64,000 nt of DNA, from NCBI RefSeq assembly GCF_016756535.1, contig NZ_AP023247.1, forward strand, positions 4,960,501 to 5,024,500. The letters are read 5' to 3'. The notes under the pieces are model-generated. The model was not told the origin of the DNA. It ran no database searches and was given only the letters and a program-made list of their open reading frames with translations. The translations under genes and the position numbers were made by a program. This document shows positions 19,039-28,100 of this stretch, in pieces. Source of the stretch: Mesorhizobium sp. 131-2-1 (GTDB taxonomy: Bacteria > Pseudomonadota > Alphaproteobacteria > Rhizobiales > Rhizobiaceae). The number at the start of each line of letters is the position of its first letter. The first letter of the stretch is position 1.

Positions 19039-20589
19039 TCAGGACACGGGCGGCGCACCGCCCTCTTCCGAGCGCCGGGCGATGAACTCGTCCAGCACGC
19101 CGGCGGTGGCGGCGGCCGAAGCCGGCGGCTGGAAGTCGGCGAGCAGCCGCTTCCAGATGCCGGTGGCGCGTTCGGTGGCGCTCTTGGAACCTGCCTGCGT
19201 CCAATTGCCGAAATTCGACCAGTCGGCGACCAGCGGCTCATAGAAGGCGGTGCGGTAGCGCGCCATCGTGTGACCGGCCGAGAAGAAATGCCCACCCGGC
19301 TGCACTTCGGCGATGGCCTCGAAGCCGATGGAATCCTCGTCGCCCGGTGTCCGGGCGCAAAGCTCGGCGACCGTCTGCAGCGCCTCGATGTCGGTGATCA
19401 GCTTCTCGAAGGAGACACTGAGGCCCCCTTCCAGCCAGCCGGCGGCGTGGATGCAGACGGTGGCGCCGGCAAGCACCGAACCCCATAGCGCGAACTGCGT
19501 CTCGTGCGCGGCCTGCGCGTCGGAGATGTTGGCCGCACTGCCGCCGCCGGAGCGCCACGGCAGGCCGGTGAAGCGGGCAAGCTGGCCGGCGCCGAGCGTG
19601 GCCTTGATGTGCTCCGGCGTGCCGAAGGCCGGCGCCCCGGACTTCATGTCGACATTGGATGAGAAGGAGCCGTAGACCACCGGCGCGCCTGGGCGAACGA
19701 TCTGGGCGAGCGTCAGCCCGGCCAGCGCCTCGGCATGCTGCAGCGTCAGCGCGCCGGCGACCGTGATCGGCGCCATGGCGCCGGCCAGGCAGAAGGGTGT
19801 GATGACCAACACCTGGCCAGCCTTGGCGAAATCGATGATGCCTTGCGCCATCGGGATGTCGAGCTGGCGCGGCGAATTGGTGTTGATGATGGTGTAGCAA
19901 TAAGCACCGGCGCGGAACTCGTCCTCGGAGAGGCCGCGCGCCAGACGCAACATCTCGAAGCCGTCCTCGACCTGCGGCGTGCCGCGGGCGAAGACGAACG
20001 GGAACTTGTCGGACAGCGTCAGTTGGGCGCGGTTGACGGCATAATGGCGGAAATGATTGTCGATGTCCTGCGGCTCGATGCAGGGGCCCAGCATGTGCAG
20101 CACGTCGAAATGCTGGATCAGCCGCGTGAGATCTTCGAAAGCGGCAAGCGTGCCCGGCCGCCGACCACGCTCGAGATCAGTGACGTTGGGCGCGCCGGCG
20201 CCGGCGAGGAAGGCCATCGAGCCCAGTTCGAGCATCAAATCGCGCTCGCGCGCGCCGCCATTGGCCCGGATCGAGCGCGGCGCCGAAGCAAGAGCCGCCT
20301 CGACCATGTCCCGGCCGATCTTCACCATCTGGCTGTCCTCGTCGACCAGCGCGCCGGCACCAGCGAAAACGCGCCGCGCCTGTGGCAGCAGCACCTTGAT
20401 GCCAAGCTCCTCCAGCACGCGCAGCGCCGTGTCGTGGATCGCGGCGACCTGATCGTCCGAGAACACTGGCTGCGGCAGGAATGGGTTCTTCAGGGAGCGG
20501 TAGTCCGGCCTTCGGCTTGACTCGCTGCCGGCCTGGCCGGTGCGTCCGCGCCGGCGCTCGCGCCTGTCATGAGCGGCGTTGTCGACCAT
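19039..20589 (-). CDS. MttB-family (non-pyrrolysine) trimethylamine/betaine-type methyltransferase
   Basis: A 516-residue TIM-barrel protein of the trimethylamine methyltransferase superfamily. The family core is visible in GSMAFLAGAGAPNVTDLE, TIINTNSPRQLD and GSAANISDAQ. No in-frame amber codon is present, so it belongs to the pyrrolysine-free branch, whose characterised member MtgB demethylates glycine betaine. Those enzymes donate the methyl to a corrinoid protein, and none is encoded here. GGAGGACAGGA precedes the ATG. It lies 12 nt after the flavoprotein gene, so the two form one operon, probably for a quaternary amine. Confidence 0.88.
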   Translation of the reverse strand: MVDNAAHDRRERRRGRTGQAGSESSRRPDYRSLKNPFLPQPVFSDDQVAAIHDTALRVLEELGIKVLLPQARRVFAGAGALVDEDSQMVKIGRDMVEAALASAPRSIRANGGARERDLMLELGSMAFLAGAGAPNVTDLERGRRPGTLAAFEDLTRLIQHFDVLHMLGPCIEPQDIDNHFRHYAVNRAQLTLSDKFPFVFARGTPQVEDGFEMLRLARGLSEDEFRAGAYCYTIINTNSPRQLDIPMAQGIIDFAKAGQVLVITPFCLAGAMAPITVAGALTLQHAEALAGLTLAQIVRPGAPVVYGSFSSNVDMKSGAPAFGTPEHIKATLGAGQLARFTGLPWRSGGGSAANISDAQAAHETQFALWGSVLAGATVCIHAAGWLEGGLSVSFEKLITDIEALQTVAELCARTPGDEDSIGFEAIAEVQPGGHFFSAGHTMARYRTAFYEPLVADWSNFGNWTQAGSKSATERATGIWKRLLADFQPPASAAATAGVLDEFIARRSEEGGAPPVS

Positions 20590-20601
20590 GTCCTGTCCTC
20601 C

Positions 20602-23013
20602 TCATTGCCGCATCGCCTTGCCCTCGGGGTCGTAGGGCGAGGCGGAGATGACGCGAGCCGGCCGTTCGACGCCGACAATGTGCACCGAAAGAGTGGTCCC
20701 CTCCCCGGTAAATTCGTCGTCCAGCAACGCCAGCGCGACGCTCTTGCCAACCGTGTAGCCATAGCCGCCGGAGGTGACGAAGCCGACGCGCCGGCCCTTG
20801 TGCCAGACCGGCTCGAAGCCGCTGGCGTCGGCGTCGACGGCATCGATCTCCAGCGTCGCGATCCTGCGCGAGACGCCGGCGTCGCGTTCCTTCAGCGCCG
20901 CGTCGCGGCCGATGAAGTCGCGTTTGGAGAAGGCGATGAAGCGGTCGAGGCCGGTCTGTCCGGGCGTATAGGCCTGGGTGAATTCGCGCGACCAGATGCC
21001 GAAGCTCTTCTCCAGCCTCAGCGCGTTGAGGGCATAGAAGCCGATCTCGGCGAGACCGAGATCCTCGCTGGCGGCAAGCAGCGTCTCGCGCATGGTGGAA
21101 TGCAGGACGGCGGGGCAGTTGATCTCGAAGCCGAGCTCGCCGGCGATGGAGAGGCGCGCAACCCGGGCGCGCGCCATGCCGATGTCGAAGGCGCCGCAGG
21201 CCATGAACGGCAAGGCGCTGGCCGAGACATCCTGATGCGTGGTGCGCGCCACGATCTCGCGCGCATTCGGCCCGGTGACGAGGAAGCCCGACACGGTGTC
21301 GGAGATGTCGGTGACGGTCACGCCGTCGGCCCGATGCGCCTCGAACCAGCGCATGTGGAATTCGCGCAGATAGTAGGAGCCCATGATCCAGTACTCTCCG
21401 CCGCCCCAGTTGAGCACGGTGAGATCGCCCTTCAGGCGCCCGTCATGGCCGAGCATGGGCGCGAGCTTGGCGCTTCCCGGCTTCGGCAGGCTGCAGGCCA
21501 GCAGCCGGTCGAGCCAGGCCTCGGCGCCCGCGCCGGATATGGCATAGCGCGAGAAGGCCGATGTATCGGCCAGCCCCGCGGCGCGACGCACCTGGAGGGC
21601 CTCGTCGCCGACGATATCGAAGGCGTTGGAACGCTTCAGCGTCGTCTCCTCGCGGAACCCCATCGGCGCGAAATAGGCTGGGATCTCCAGGCCCCAGGAC
21701 GAAGTCCATTCGCATCCGGCCGCCGTCATGCCGTCATAGGCGCCGGGCCGCTTCAGCGGCCGGCCGGCCGGCAGCCGCTCATTGGGGAAGGTCATGACGA
21801 AGCGGCGCGCGTAGAACTGGCCTGTCGTCTGCCTGAGATATTCGCGGTTGGCGGCGAAGGCGCCATAGCGGGCGATGTCCATGCCGAAGATGTCGGCCTC
21901 CGGCTCGCCATGGATCATCCATTCGGCCAACGACTTGCCGACGCCGCCGCCCTGGCTGAAGCCTGCCATGACGCCGCAGGCGACCCAGTAATTCTTCAAG
22001 CCGCGCACCGGGCCGACGAGCGGGTTGCCGTCGGGCGTGAAGGTGAAGGCGCCGTTGACCCATTTGCGGATGCCGGCCTTCGCCAGGCAAGGGAAGCGCT
22101 CATAGGCCTTCGACAGCTCCGGGCTGATGCGGTCGATATCCTCGGGGATCAGCTCGATGCCGTAATCCCAGGGCGCGCCGTCCATGTTCCAGTGCTTCGG
22201 GTTCTGCTCGTAGACGCCGAGCAGCACGCCCTTGCGCTCCTGCCTCAGATAGGAAAATCCGTCGAGATCGACGGCGAGGCCGAGTTCCTTGTCGAGAGCG
22301 GCCACTTCGGGAATGTCCTCGGTGACGAAATAATGGTGCTCCATCGGTGTCACCGGCAGCTCGACGCCTGCCATGCGGCCGACCTGCTTTGCCCAGAGAC
22401 CGCCGGCATTGACGACATGCTCGGCGACGATCGTACCTTGCTCGGTGACGACATCCCAGCCGCCATCGGCACGCTGCCTGAGCTCGACGACGCGGTTGCG
22501 CAGGATGACATCGGCGCCGCGCTTCTTGGCCGCACCGGCATAGGCATGCGTCGTGCCATAGGGGTCGAGATGGCCTTCGTTGGAATCGTAGAGGCCGCCC
22601 AACACATCGCTGACATCGACGATCGGGCAGATCTCCTTGATCTCTTCAGGCGTCACCAGCCGCGCCGTTTCGATGCCGACCGACTGGAACACCGCCCAGA
22701 CCGATTTCAGCCATTCCCAGCGCTGCGGGTCGCTCGCCATGTTGACGCCGCCGGTCATGTGCAGGCCGGCATTCTGGCCGGACTCGGCCTCGAGCTCGCG
22801 GTAGAGTTTTATCGTGTAGTCCTGCAACGCCGCCACGTTGGGATCGGCATTAAGCGCATGGAAGCCGGCCGCCGCGTGCCAGGTCGAGCCGGCCGTCAGT
22901 TCGGCGCGCTCGATCAGCGCCACATCGCTCCAGCCGAAGCGCGCCAGATGGTAAAGCACGGAGGCACCTACCACCCCACCCCCGATGACGACCGCGCGAT
23001 AATGCGATTTCAC
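20602..23013 (-). CDS. Dimethylglycine/sarcosine dehydrogenase-like flavoprotein with GcvT domain
   Basis: A protein of about 803 residues. The N-terminal DAO-type FAD domain has VVIGGGVVGASVLYHLARFG and the GSTWHAAAGFH motif, whose His carries covalent FAD in dimethylglycine dehydrogenase. The C-terminal half is aminomethyltransferase (GcvT)-like, ending in the DDEFTGEGTTLSVHIVG barrel, and should bind folate. It would oxidise an N-methyl group and pass the one-carbon unit to tetrahydrofolate. A GTG at 23013 with GGGAGAGG just upstream was preferred; ATGs 8-11 codons earlier are possible. Operonic with mttB, divergent from a TetR gene. Confidence 0.88.
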   Translation of the reverse strand: MKSHYRAVVIGGGVVGASVLYHLARFGWSDVALIERAELTAGSTWHAAAGFHALNADPNVAALQDYTIKLYRELEAESGQNAGLHMTGGVNMASDPQRWEWLKSVWAVFQSVGIETARLVTPEEIKEICPIVDVSDVLGGLYDSNEGHLDPYGTTHAYAGAAKKRGADVILRNRVVELRQRADGGWDVVTEQGTIVAEHVVNAGGLWAKQVGRMAGVELPVTPMEHHYFVTEDIPEVAALDKELGLAVDLDGFSYLRQERKGVLLGVYEQNPKHWNMDGAPWDYGIELIPEDIDRISPELSKAYERFPCLAKAGIRKWVNGAFTFTPDGNPLVGPVRGLKNYWVACGVMAGFSQGGGVGKSLAEWMIHGEPEADIFGMDIARYGAFAANREYLRQTTGQFYARRFVMTFPNERLPAGRPLKRPGAYDGMTAAGCEWTSSWGLEIPAYFAPMGFREETTLKRSNAFDIVGDEALQVRRAAGLADTSAFSRYAISGAGAEAWLDRLLACSLPKPGSAKLAPMLGHDGRLKGDLTVLNWGGGEYWIMGSYYLREFHMRWFEAHRADGVTVTDISDTVSGFLVTGPNAREIVARTTHQDVSASALPFMACGAFDIGMARARVARLSIAGELGFEINCPAVLHSTMRETLLAASEDLGLAEIGFYALNALRLEKSFGIWSREFTQAYTPGQTGLDRFIAFSKRDFIGRDAALKERDAGVSRRIATLEIDAVDADASGFEPVWHKGRRVGFVTSGGYGYTVGKSVALALLDDEFTGEGTTLSVHIVGVERPARVISASPYDPEGKAMRQ

Positions 23014-23057
23014 GAGCCTCTCCCTCTCGTTGGAAGCCATGACCATATATGCACTGT

Positions 23058-23075
23058 ACACATGTGTCTAGACAC
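23058..23075. promoter_or_regulatory. Overlapping palindromes between divergent genes, putative TetR operator
   Basis: ACACATGTGT (23058-23067) overlaps the 12-bp perfect palindrome GTGTCTAGACAC (23064-23075). They lie between the flavoprotein start and the TetR gene, 50 nt before the latter. Size and location suit a TetR operator controlling both directions. Binding is inferred. Confidence 0.55.
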
Positions 23076-23124
23076 TTATGTCCAGAGCTTGCGCGCCGTG
23101 ACCGGGCGTGCCACTTGTGTGTCC

Positions 23125-23763
23125 ATGATCATGATTTCTCCGCAGGACGAGCCGGCGCCCGGCAACATCAAGGTGACGCGCTCGGACTGGATCAATCTGG
23201 CGCTGCAGACGCTGATCTCGGACGGCATAGAGAGCGTGCGGGTGCTGCCGCTCGGCCAGAAGCTCGGCGTGTCGCGCTCGAGCTTCTACTGGTATTTCGA
23301 AAGCCGCCAGGACCTGCTCGACCAGCTGCTGGCGCACTGGCACGACACCAACACCAAGGCCATTGTCGAGCGCGCAAGGCGCCCTTCCGAAACCATCATC
23401 ATGGGCGTCATGAACGTCTTCGAATGCTGGGCCGACGAGCGGCTGTTCGATCCCAGGCTCGACTTCGCCGTCCGCGAATGGGCCAGGCGTTCAGACGATG
23501 TGCGCCGCGTGATCGACCAGGCGGACGACGAGCGCCTCATCGCCATCCGCGACATGTACCGCCGGCACGGCTATGACGCGGAGGACGCCTTCATCCGGGC
23601 GCGCGTGCTCTACTACATGCAGATCGGCTACTATGTGCTCGACCTCAAAGAACCGGTCGAGGCGCGCGTCAGCCATCTCGCGGCCTATCTGCGCGCCTTC
23701 ACCGGCCAGGAGCCGAGCGATGCGGATGTGGCGCATTTCATGCGCTTCATCGCGGCGCGGTGA
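23125..23763 (+). CDS. TetR-family transcriptional regulator
   Basis: A 212-residue regulator with an N-terminal TetR helix-turn-helix (about 15-65, LPLGQKLGVSRSSFYWYFES) and a helical ligand domain. Two in-frame ATGs, at 23125 and 23131, are equally acceptable, and neither has a clear ribosome site. The gene is divergent from the flavoprotein/mttB operon and is its likely repressor; the ligand would be a methylated amine or a breakdown product. The upstream frame is open for far longer but that part is antisense to the flavoprotein gene. Confidence 0.88.
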   Translation: MIMISPQDEPAPGNIKVTRSDWINLALQTLISDGIESVRVLPLGQKLGVSRSSFYWYFESRQDLLDQLLAHWHDTNTKAIVERARRPSETIIMGVMNVFECWADERLFDPRLDFAVREWARRSDDVRRVIDQADDERLIAIRDMYRRHGYDAEDAFIRARVLYYMQIGYYVLDLKEPVEARVSHLAAYLRAFTGQEPSDADVAHFMRFIAAR

Positions 23764-23886
23764 TATCGCTCGAGTACCCGCTATCAACCTTAGCGATCAA
23801 CAAAGCTTGTGTGTGGCTTCGCTGCCCTTGTGAGCGGTGATAAAATGGTCGAATAGTCAGTCAGGGAGCCACCCTCGAAACTGCCC

Positions 23887-26082
23887 ATGCCGTTTTGGGG
23901 AAGTGCGCTGGGGCGGAATTCTGGAATGGCAAGTCCTTCGAGACCACGCAAGAGAAGAGGCCGCATCGCCTCGGCGCTGCTTGCCGTCGACGCGTGGCTC
24001 GATTCCTCGCTCTACGAAATCGGCTTCAAGGCCAGGGAATTCTGGGAAGCGGCGACGATCTTTTCGCGGCGCTTCCGCGTCAAGGGCTGGCGGCGCGGCA
24101 TCATCGAGGTGCTCAGCGAAGGCGTCACCATGGGCGCCGGCGGCATCGTCGTGCTGCTTGCGCTGGCGATGCCCGCCTTCGAGATCACTGCCGGCGACTG
24201 GCGCGCGCAGGGCGACTTCGCCGTCACCTTCCTCGACCGCTACGGCAACGAGATCGGCCAGCGCGGCATCATCCAGCGCGACTCGGTGCCGGTCGACGAA
24301 ATGCCCGACCATGTCATCAAGGCGGTGCTGGCGACCGAGGACCGGCGCTTCTTCGACCATTACGGCATAGACGTGCTCGGCCTGTCGCGCGCCATCTTCG
24401 AGAACGTGCGCGCCAACTCGGTCGTGCAGGGCGGCTCCAGCATCACCCAGCAATTGGCCAAGAACCTGTTCCTGACCAACGAGCGCACCTTCGAGCGCAA
24501 GATCAAGGAAGCTTTCCTGTCGTTGTGGCTGGAGGCGAACCTGTCGAAGAAGGAGATCCTGCAGCTCTATCTCGACCGCGCCTATATGGGTGGGGGCACG
24601 TTCGGCATCGAGGCGGCGGCGGATTTCTATTTCGGCAAGAGCGTCAAGGACCTCAACCTCGCCGAGGCGGCGATGCTGGCCGGGCTATTCAAGGCGCCGA
24701 CTAAATACGCCCCGCACATCAACCTGCCGGCCGCCCGCGCGCGCGCCAATGTCGTGCTGTCCAACCTCGTCGATTCCGGCTTCATGACCGAGGGCCAGGT
24801 GCTGCAGGCGAGACTGCACCCGGCCGACGTCGTCGACCGCGGCGAGCAGAAGAGCCCGGACTATTTCCTCGACTGGGCCTTCGACGAGGTCAAGAAGATC
24901 GCCAAGCCCGGCCAGCATTCGCTGGTCGCGCACACCACTTTCGACGCCAACATCCAGAAGGCGGCCGAGGAGTCCGTCGAATTCCACCTGCGCCAGTTCG
25001 GCAAGGAATACAACGTCACCGAAGGCGCGGTGGTGGTGATCGAGACCAACGGCGCGGTGCGCGCCATCGTCGGCGGCCGTGACTACGGCGCCAGCCAGTT
25101 CAACCGCGCCACCAAGGCGCTGCGCCAGACCGGCTCCTCGTTCAAGCCCTATGTCTACGCCACCGCCATGGAACATGGCTTCACGCCGGATTCGGTAGTT
25201 TCCGGCGGCCCTATTAGCTGGGGCGGCTGGTCGCCGCACAACTACAATGGTGGCTCGGCCGGCAACGTGACGCTGATCACGGCGATCGCCAAGTCGATCA
25301 ACACGGTGCCGGTGCGGCTCGCCAAGGACCATCTCGGCATCGGGCCGATCAAGGCAATGGCCGAGGCGATGGGCGTGGAGTCGCCGCTGGAAGGGCACAA
25401 GACCATGGTGCTCGGCACGTCGGGCATGACGGTGATGGACCAGGCGACGGGTTACAGCGTGTTCGCGCAGAACGGCTTCGTCGGCTCGAGGCACGGCATC
25501 ACCCAGCTCGTCACCCGCACCGGCGAGGTGGTCTACGACTGGACCAAGGACGCCCCGCCGTCGCACCGGGTGCTGTCGGAACAGGCGCTGAAATACATGA
25601 ACACCATGCTGGCGGCGGTGCCGGTGATCGGCACGGCGCGGCGCGCCCAGCTCCCCAACATCGTCGTCGCCGGCAAGACCGGCACGACGCAATCCTACCG
25701 CGATGCCTGGTTCGTCGGCTTCACCGGCAACTACACGGCCGCCGTCTGGCTCGGCAATGACGACTTCACGCCGACCAACAAGATGACCGGCGGCACGCTG
25801 CCGGCCATGGTCTGGCAGCGGCTGATGGTCTACGCGCACCAGAATATCGACCTGAAGCCGATCCCCGGCCTCGATCATCCGTTCGTCGATCCGGAAGTCG
25901 CGGCCAAGGCCGAGGAGGCCGCCCAGAAGAATGCCGAGGAGACCGCAGCGCAGGCCCAGGCCGAGCGGCCGCCGGTGCTGTCCAGCCAGACCACGCAGAT
26001 GCTGCGCGAGATGACCAAGGCGTTCCAGACAGCCCCTGTGCTCGACGCGCCCAAGGCGCCGGAGACGCTGTCGGCGCTATAG
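23887..26082 (+). CDS. Class A penicillin-binding protein (PBP1A type)
   Basis: A bifunctional peptidoglycan synthase of 731 residues. A membrane anchor (about 80-100) is followed by the GT51 transglycosylase domain with catalytic Glu151 in ATEDRRFF and QGGSSITQQLAKN, then a transpeptidase domain with SSFK (Ser417), SIN (470-472) and KTGT (597-600). The C-terminal 60 residues are Ala/Glu/Gln-rich. An ATG at 23926 (residue 14) is an alternative start, and neither has a strong ribosome site. It stands alone. Rhizobia have several class A PBPs, so no gene number is assigned. Confidence 0.93.
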   Translation: MPFWGSALGRNSGMASPSRPRKRRGRIASALLAVDAWLDSSLYEIGFKAREFWEAATIFSRRFRVKGWRRGIIEVLSEGVTMGAGGIVVLLALAMPAFEITAGDWRAQGDFAVTFLDRYGNEIGQRGIIQRDSVPVDEMPDHVIKAVLATEDRRFFDHYGIDVLGLSRAIFENVRANSVVQGGSSITQQLAKNLFLTNERTFERKIKEAFLSLWLEANLSKKEILQLYLDRAYMGGGTFGIEAAADFYFGKSVKDLNLAEAAMLAGLFKAPTKYAPHINLPAARARANVVLSNLVDSGFMTEGQVLQARLHPADVVDRGEQKSPDYFLDWAFDEVKKIAKPGQHSLVAHTTFDANIQKAAEESVEFHLRQFGKEYNVTEGAVVVIETNGAVRAIVGGRDYGASQFNRATKALRQTGSSFKPYVYATAMEHGFTPDSVVSGGPISWGGWSPHNYNGGSAGNVTLITAIAKSINTVPVRLAKDHLGIGPIKAMAEAMGVESPLEGHKTMVLGTSGMTVMDQATGYSVFAQNGFVGSRHGITQLVTRTGEVVYDWTKDAPPSHRVLSEQALKYMNTMLAAVPVIGTARRAQLPNIVVAGKTGTTQSYRDAWFVGFTGNYTAAVWLGNDDFTPTNKMTGGTLPAMVWQRLMVYAHQNIDLKPIPGLDHPFVDPEVAAKAEEAAQKNAEETAAQAQAERPPVLSSQTTQMLREMTKAFQTAPVLDAPKAPETLSAL

Positions 26083-26103
26083 GTTTGATTCTACGCACGT
26101 CTT

Positions 26104-26136
26104 TGTCTCGAAACCGGTTCTTGCTTTCGGGAGACA
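26104..26136. repeat. Intergenic palindromic repeat, second copy of the 8121 type
   Basis: Hairpin with arms TGTCTCGAAA (26104-26113) and TTTCGGGAGACA (25-36 of the same line, 26125-26136; two-base bulge), loop CCGGTTC and flank. It shares the pattern TGTC-C-AAAACCG...TTTTGGG-GACA with 8121-8161. It lies between pbp and the DUF930 gene and may end both convergent transcripts. Confidence 0.5.
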
Positions 26137-26140
26137 TGCT

Positions 26141-27343
26141 TTAGTGGAGACTAGGCAATCTGAGACGGCCCCATTCGCCGGGCGGGATCTCAGCACCGAC
26201 ACGGAAGTTGAACGACAAGACCCTCGTCGCATCGGTGTCGACCTCGCACCGGAAGCTCAGGCGGTACCAAGTGGTTGCCGTGCTGAAGGCGGCCTGCGGA
26301 GGGCTAAGAACATTGCCCACCTTCAGCGGAATAGATGGCAGCCATTTGGGAGAATAGGAGGCGTCCCGCAATTCCTGGTTCAAAATGCTGCCGCAAAGGT
26401 TGGCAACCCGCTTATCGCGAGGCACATCGGTCATGGAGCTTGTGGCCAGCGCATCGCCGGTAGCGCCATGTGAGTAGAGCTTTCGAACACCCGGAAGTCC
26501 CGAATAGATCGGCGATGCAGCAACGCCGGCGTTGCTGGAACTTCGCGTCCCGGCGCTCATGCTCCGGGACTTCGAGACGTTTGCTGGCCTGAACTTCAGC
26601 ACATTTGCGGGTTTGGTTTCTTGCTTTTCGGCCGCGGCCGGAAGCTCGACCTTACCGTCGCTCTCGGCACCCAGCGGCGTTGACGCCATAGCTGTTTGCC
26701 TTTTCACGGTTTGCGCTCCTGCCTCTTGTGCGTCTGCCTGAAGTTTATCCGTGTCCCGGGTTGCCTGCTTCTCCTCGCTCTGCGTGGGCTTGGCGTCCGT
26801 CGCGGCGGTTACCGGCTTCTCGTCAGCCTTGCTTGGATCTGCCTGCTGATCGGAGTCTGCTTGCGCGGCAGATTGGTCTGCTGCAGGCTTCGGCACGGCA
26901 GGCGGCTTCGAATCGTCATTCTTGGCTGGCGACGGCGCGTTGTCTCGATCGCCGGCTCCATCCAGGGATTTCCTCGGACCGGTATCCTTGTCGCCGTACT
27001 GAAAAACGGGCTTTAGCACCGCAATTGGCGGTGGCTTCGACGGCTGCCTTTCCTGCTGGGGCGGCTTTTCAACCTTTTGCTCGGGTGGTTTTTCAGCCTT
27101 CGGTTCCGGCGACCTTTCGGTCTCGGGTTCCTTTGGCTCCGGTGCGGGCGGAGGCTTCGGTTTTGGCTGCTCGGGCGGAGGCACAAGCGCGACATTGACC
27201 GGCTGTTCCCAATCCGGCTGCTGAGCCGGCCTCGGCAGGCTGTAGACCAGAAATGCTGCGATGAGCACATGCAGGATCAGCGATGCGGGCAAGGCCCACA
27301 CCAAAGTCCAACGGCGCTCTTCTGTCTCGCCTTTCATCCCCAT
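26141..27343 (-). CDS. DUF930 protein with TonB-like anchor and Pro-rich spacer
   Basis: A protein of about 400 residues. A single N-terminal membrane helix (WALPASLILHVLIAAFLVYS) is followed by a long Pro/Lys/Glu/Gln-rich spacer (about 50-240) like that of TonB or TolA. The C-terminal DUF930 domain (about 300-400) has two Cys (VANLCGSIL and LSFRCEVD). It probably spans part of the periplasm. The start is uncertain: ATGs at 27343 and 27337 both suit the helix and neither has a clear ribosome site. It is divergent from the DUF1214 gene. Base use in the spacer is slightly less GC-rich than its neighbours. Confidence 0.75.
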   Translation of the reverse strand: MGMKGETEERRWTLVWALPASLILHVLIAAFLVYSLPRPAQQPDWEQPVNVALVPPPEQPKPKPPPAPEPKEPETERSPEPKAEKPPEQKVEKPPQQERQPSKPPPIAVLKPVFQYGDKDTGPRKSLDGAGDRDNAPSPAKNDDSKPPAVPKPAADQSAAQADSDQQADPSKADEKPVTAATDAKPTQSEEKQATRDTDKLQADAQEAGAQTVKRQTAMASTPLGAESDGKVELPAAAEKQETKPANVLKFRPANVSKSRSMSAGTRSSSNAGVAASPIYSGLPGVRKLYSHGATGDALATSSMTDVPRDKRVANLCGSILNQELRDASYSPKWLPSIPLKVGNVLSPPQAAFSTATTWYRLSFRCEVDTDATRVLSFNFRVGAEIPPGEWGRLRLPSLH

Positions 27344-27515
27344 CGATGTGGAACGAAATGGCGGCGGCTTCAAGCACAGGCATCGGATCGGTGCGAACTG
27401 GCAGCATTTGCAGGCATCAGCCGAGTATCACCACGCCTTTACAGCAAGCCGGCTTGCCACGAGGCCCCGCGGCGCGATATCCCCGAGCGGCAAGTCCTTC
27501 ATTCACCGGCTCTCC

Positions 27516-28100
27516 ATGCTCAAGACCGCCCTCCTGACGCTGCTTTCGCTTGCCATTGCCGTCGGCGTCGGCGGCGGCAGCGTCTGGTATGCGCTGCAGG
27601 CGCAGGACGGCGTCGGTGCGATCAGGATCGGCCAGTGGACGGCCTTTCCCGAGATCGGCACGCAAGGCGCCGACCCCTATTCGAAGGCGCGCGTGGCGCG
27701 CGAGGGCGTGCTGGCGCTCGGCAAGGCCGAGGGTCTGTCCTTCATCGCCGAGCGCGACGCCGGCGGCGAACCGCTGAAGCGCGAATGCGCCTATACGATC
27801 GAAGGCGGATTCCCCACCGCCCGCTTCTGGACGCTTTATGCCGCCGACCAGTCGCTCGGCGTGGTCGACACGGGCAAGGCGAGGCTGGCCGCGCTCCAGT
27901 CCTACCAGGTGCTGCGCCAGCCCGACAATTCGGTGACCATCGCCGTCGGCAATCGCGCCGCCCCCGGCAACTGGCTGCTGACCGACGGCTTCGGCAAGAT
28001 GTATTTCGTGCTCACCTTCTACGACACGCCGATCGCCAGCAGCACCGGCCTTTCCGACGTGACGCTGCCCAGCATCGTGAAAGTGGGCTGCAATGCGTAG
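27516..28100 (+). CDS. DUF1214 domain protein
   Basis: A 194-residue protein with an N-terminal signal anchor (about 3-26). The DUF1214 body contains ARFWTLYAADQSLGVVDTG and the closing TDGFGKMYFVLTFYDTPI. In many bacteria this domain is fused after DUF1254; here the two are separate genes that overlap by 8 nt. Function unknown, envelope location likely. The start is the ATG just before the hydrophobic segment. Confidence 0.85.
   Translation: MLKTALLTLLSLAIAVGVGGGSVWYALQAQDGVGAIRIGQWTAFPEIGTQGADPYSKARVAREGVLALGKAEGLSFIAERDAGGEPLKRECAYTIEGGFPTARFWTLYAADQSLGVVDTGKARLAALQSYQVLRQPDNSVTIAVGNRAAPGNWLLTDGFGKMYFVLTFYDTPIASSTGLSDVTLPSIVKVGCNA

Noticed and set aside
20569..23763. A very long plus-strand open frame across the flavoprotein region
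   Set aside because: Its first 850 codons are antisense to the flavoprotein gene and have no protein character; only the last 212 codons (TetR) are real.
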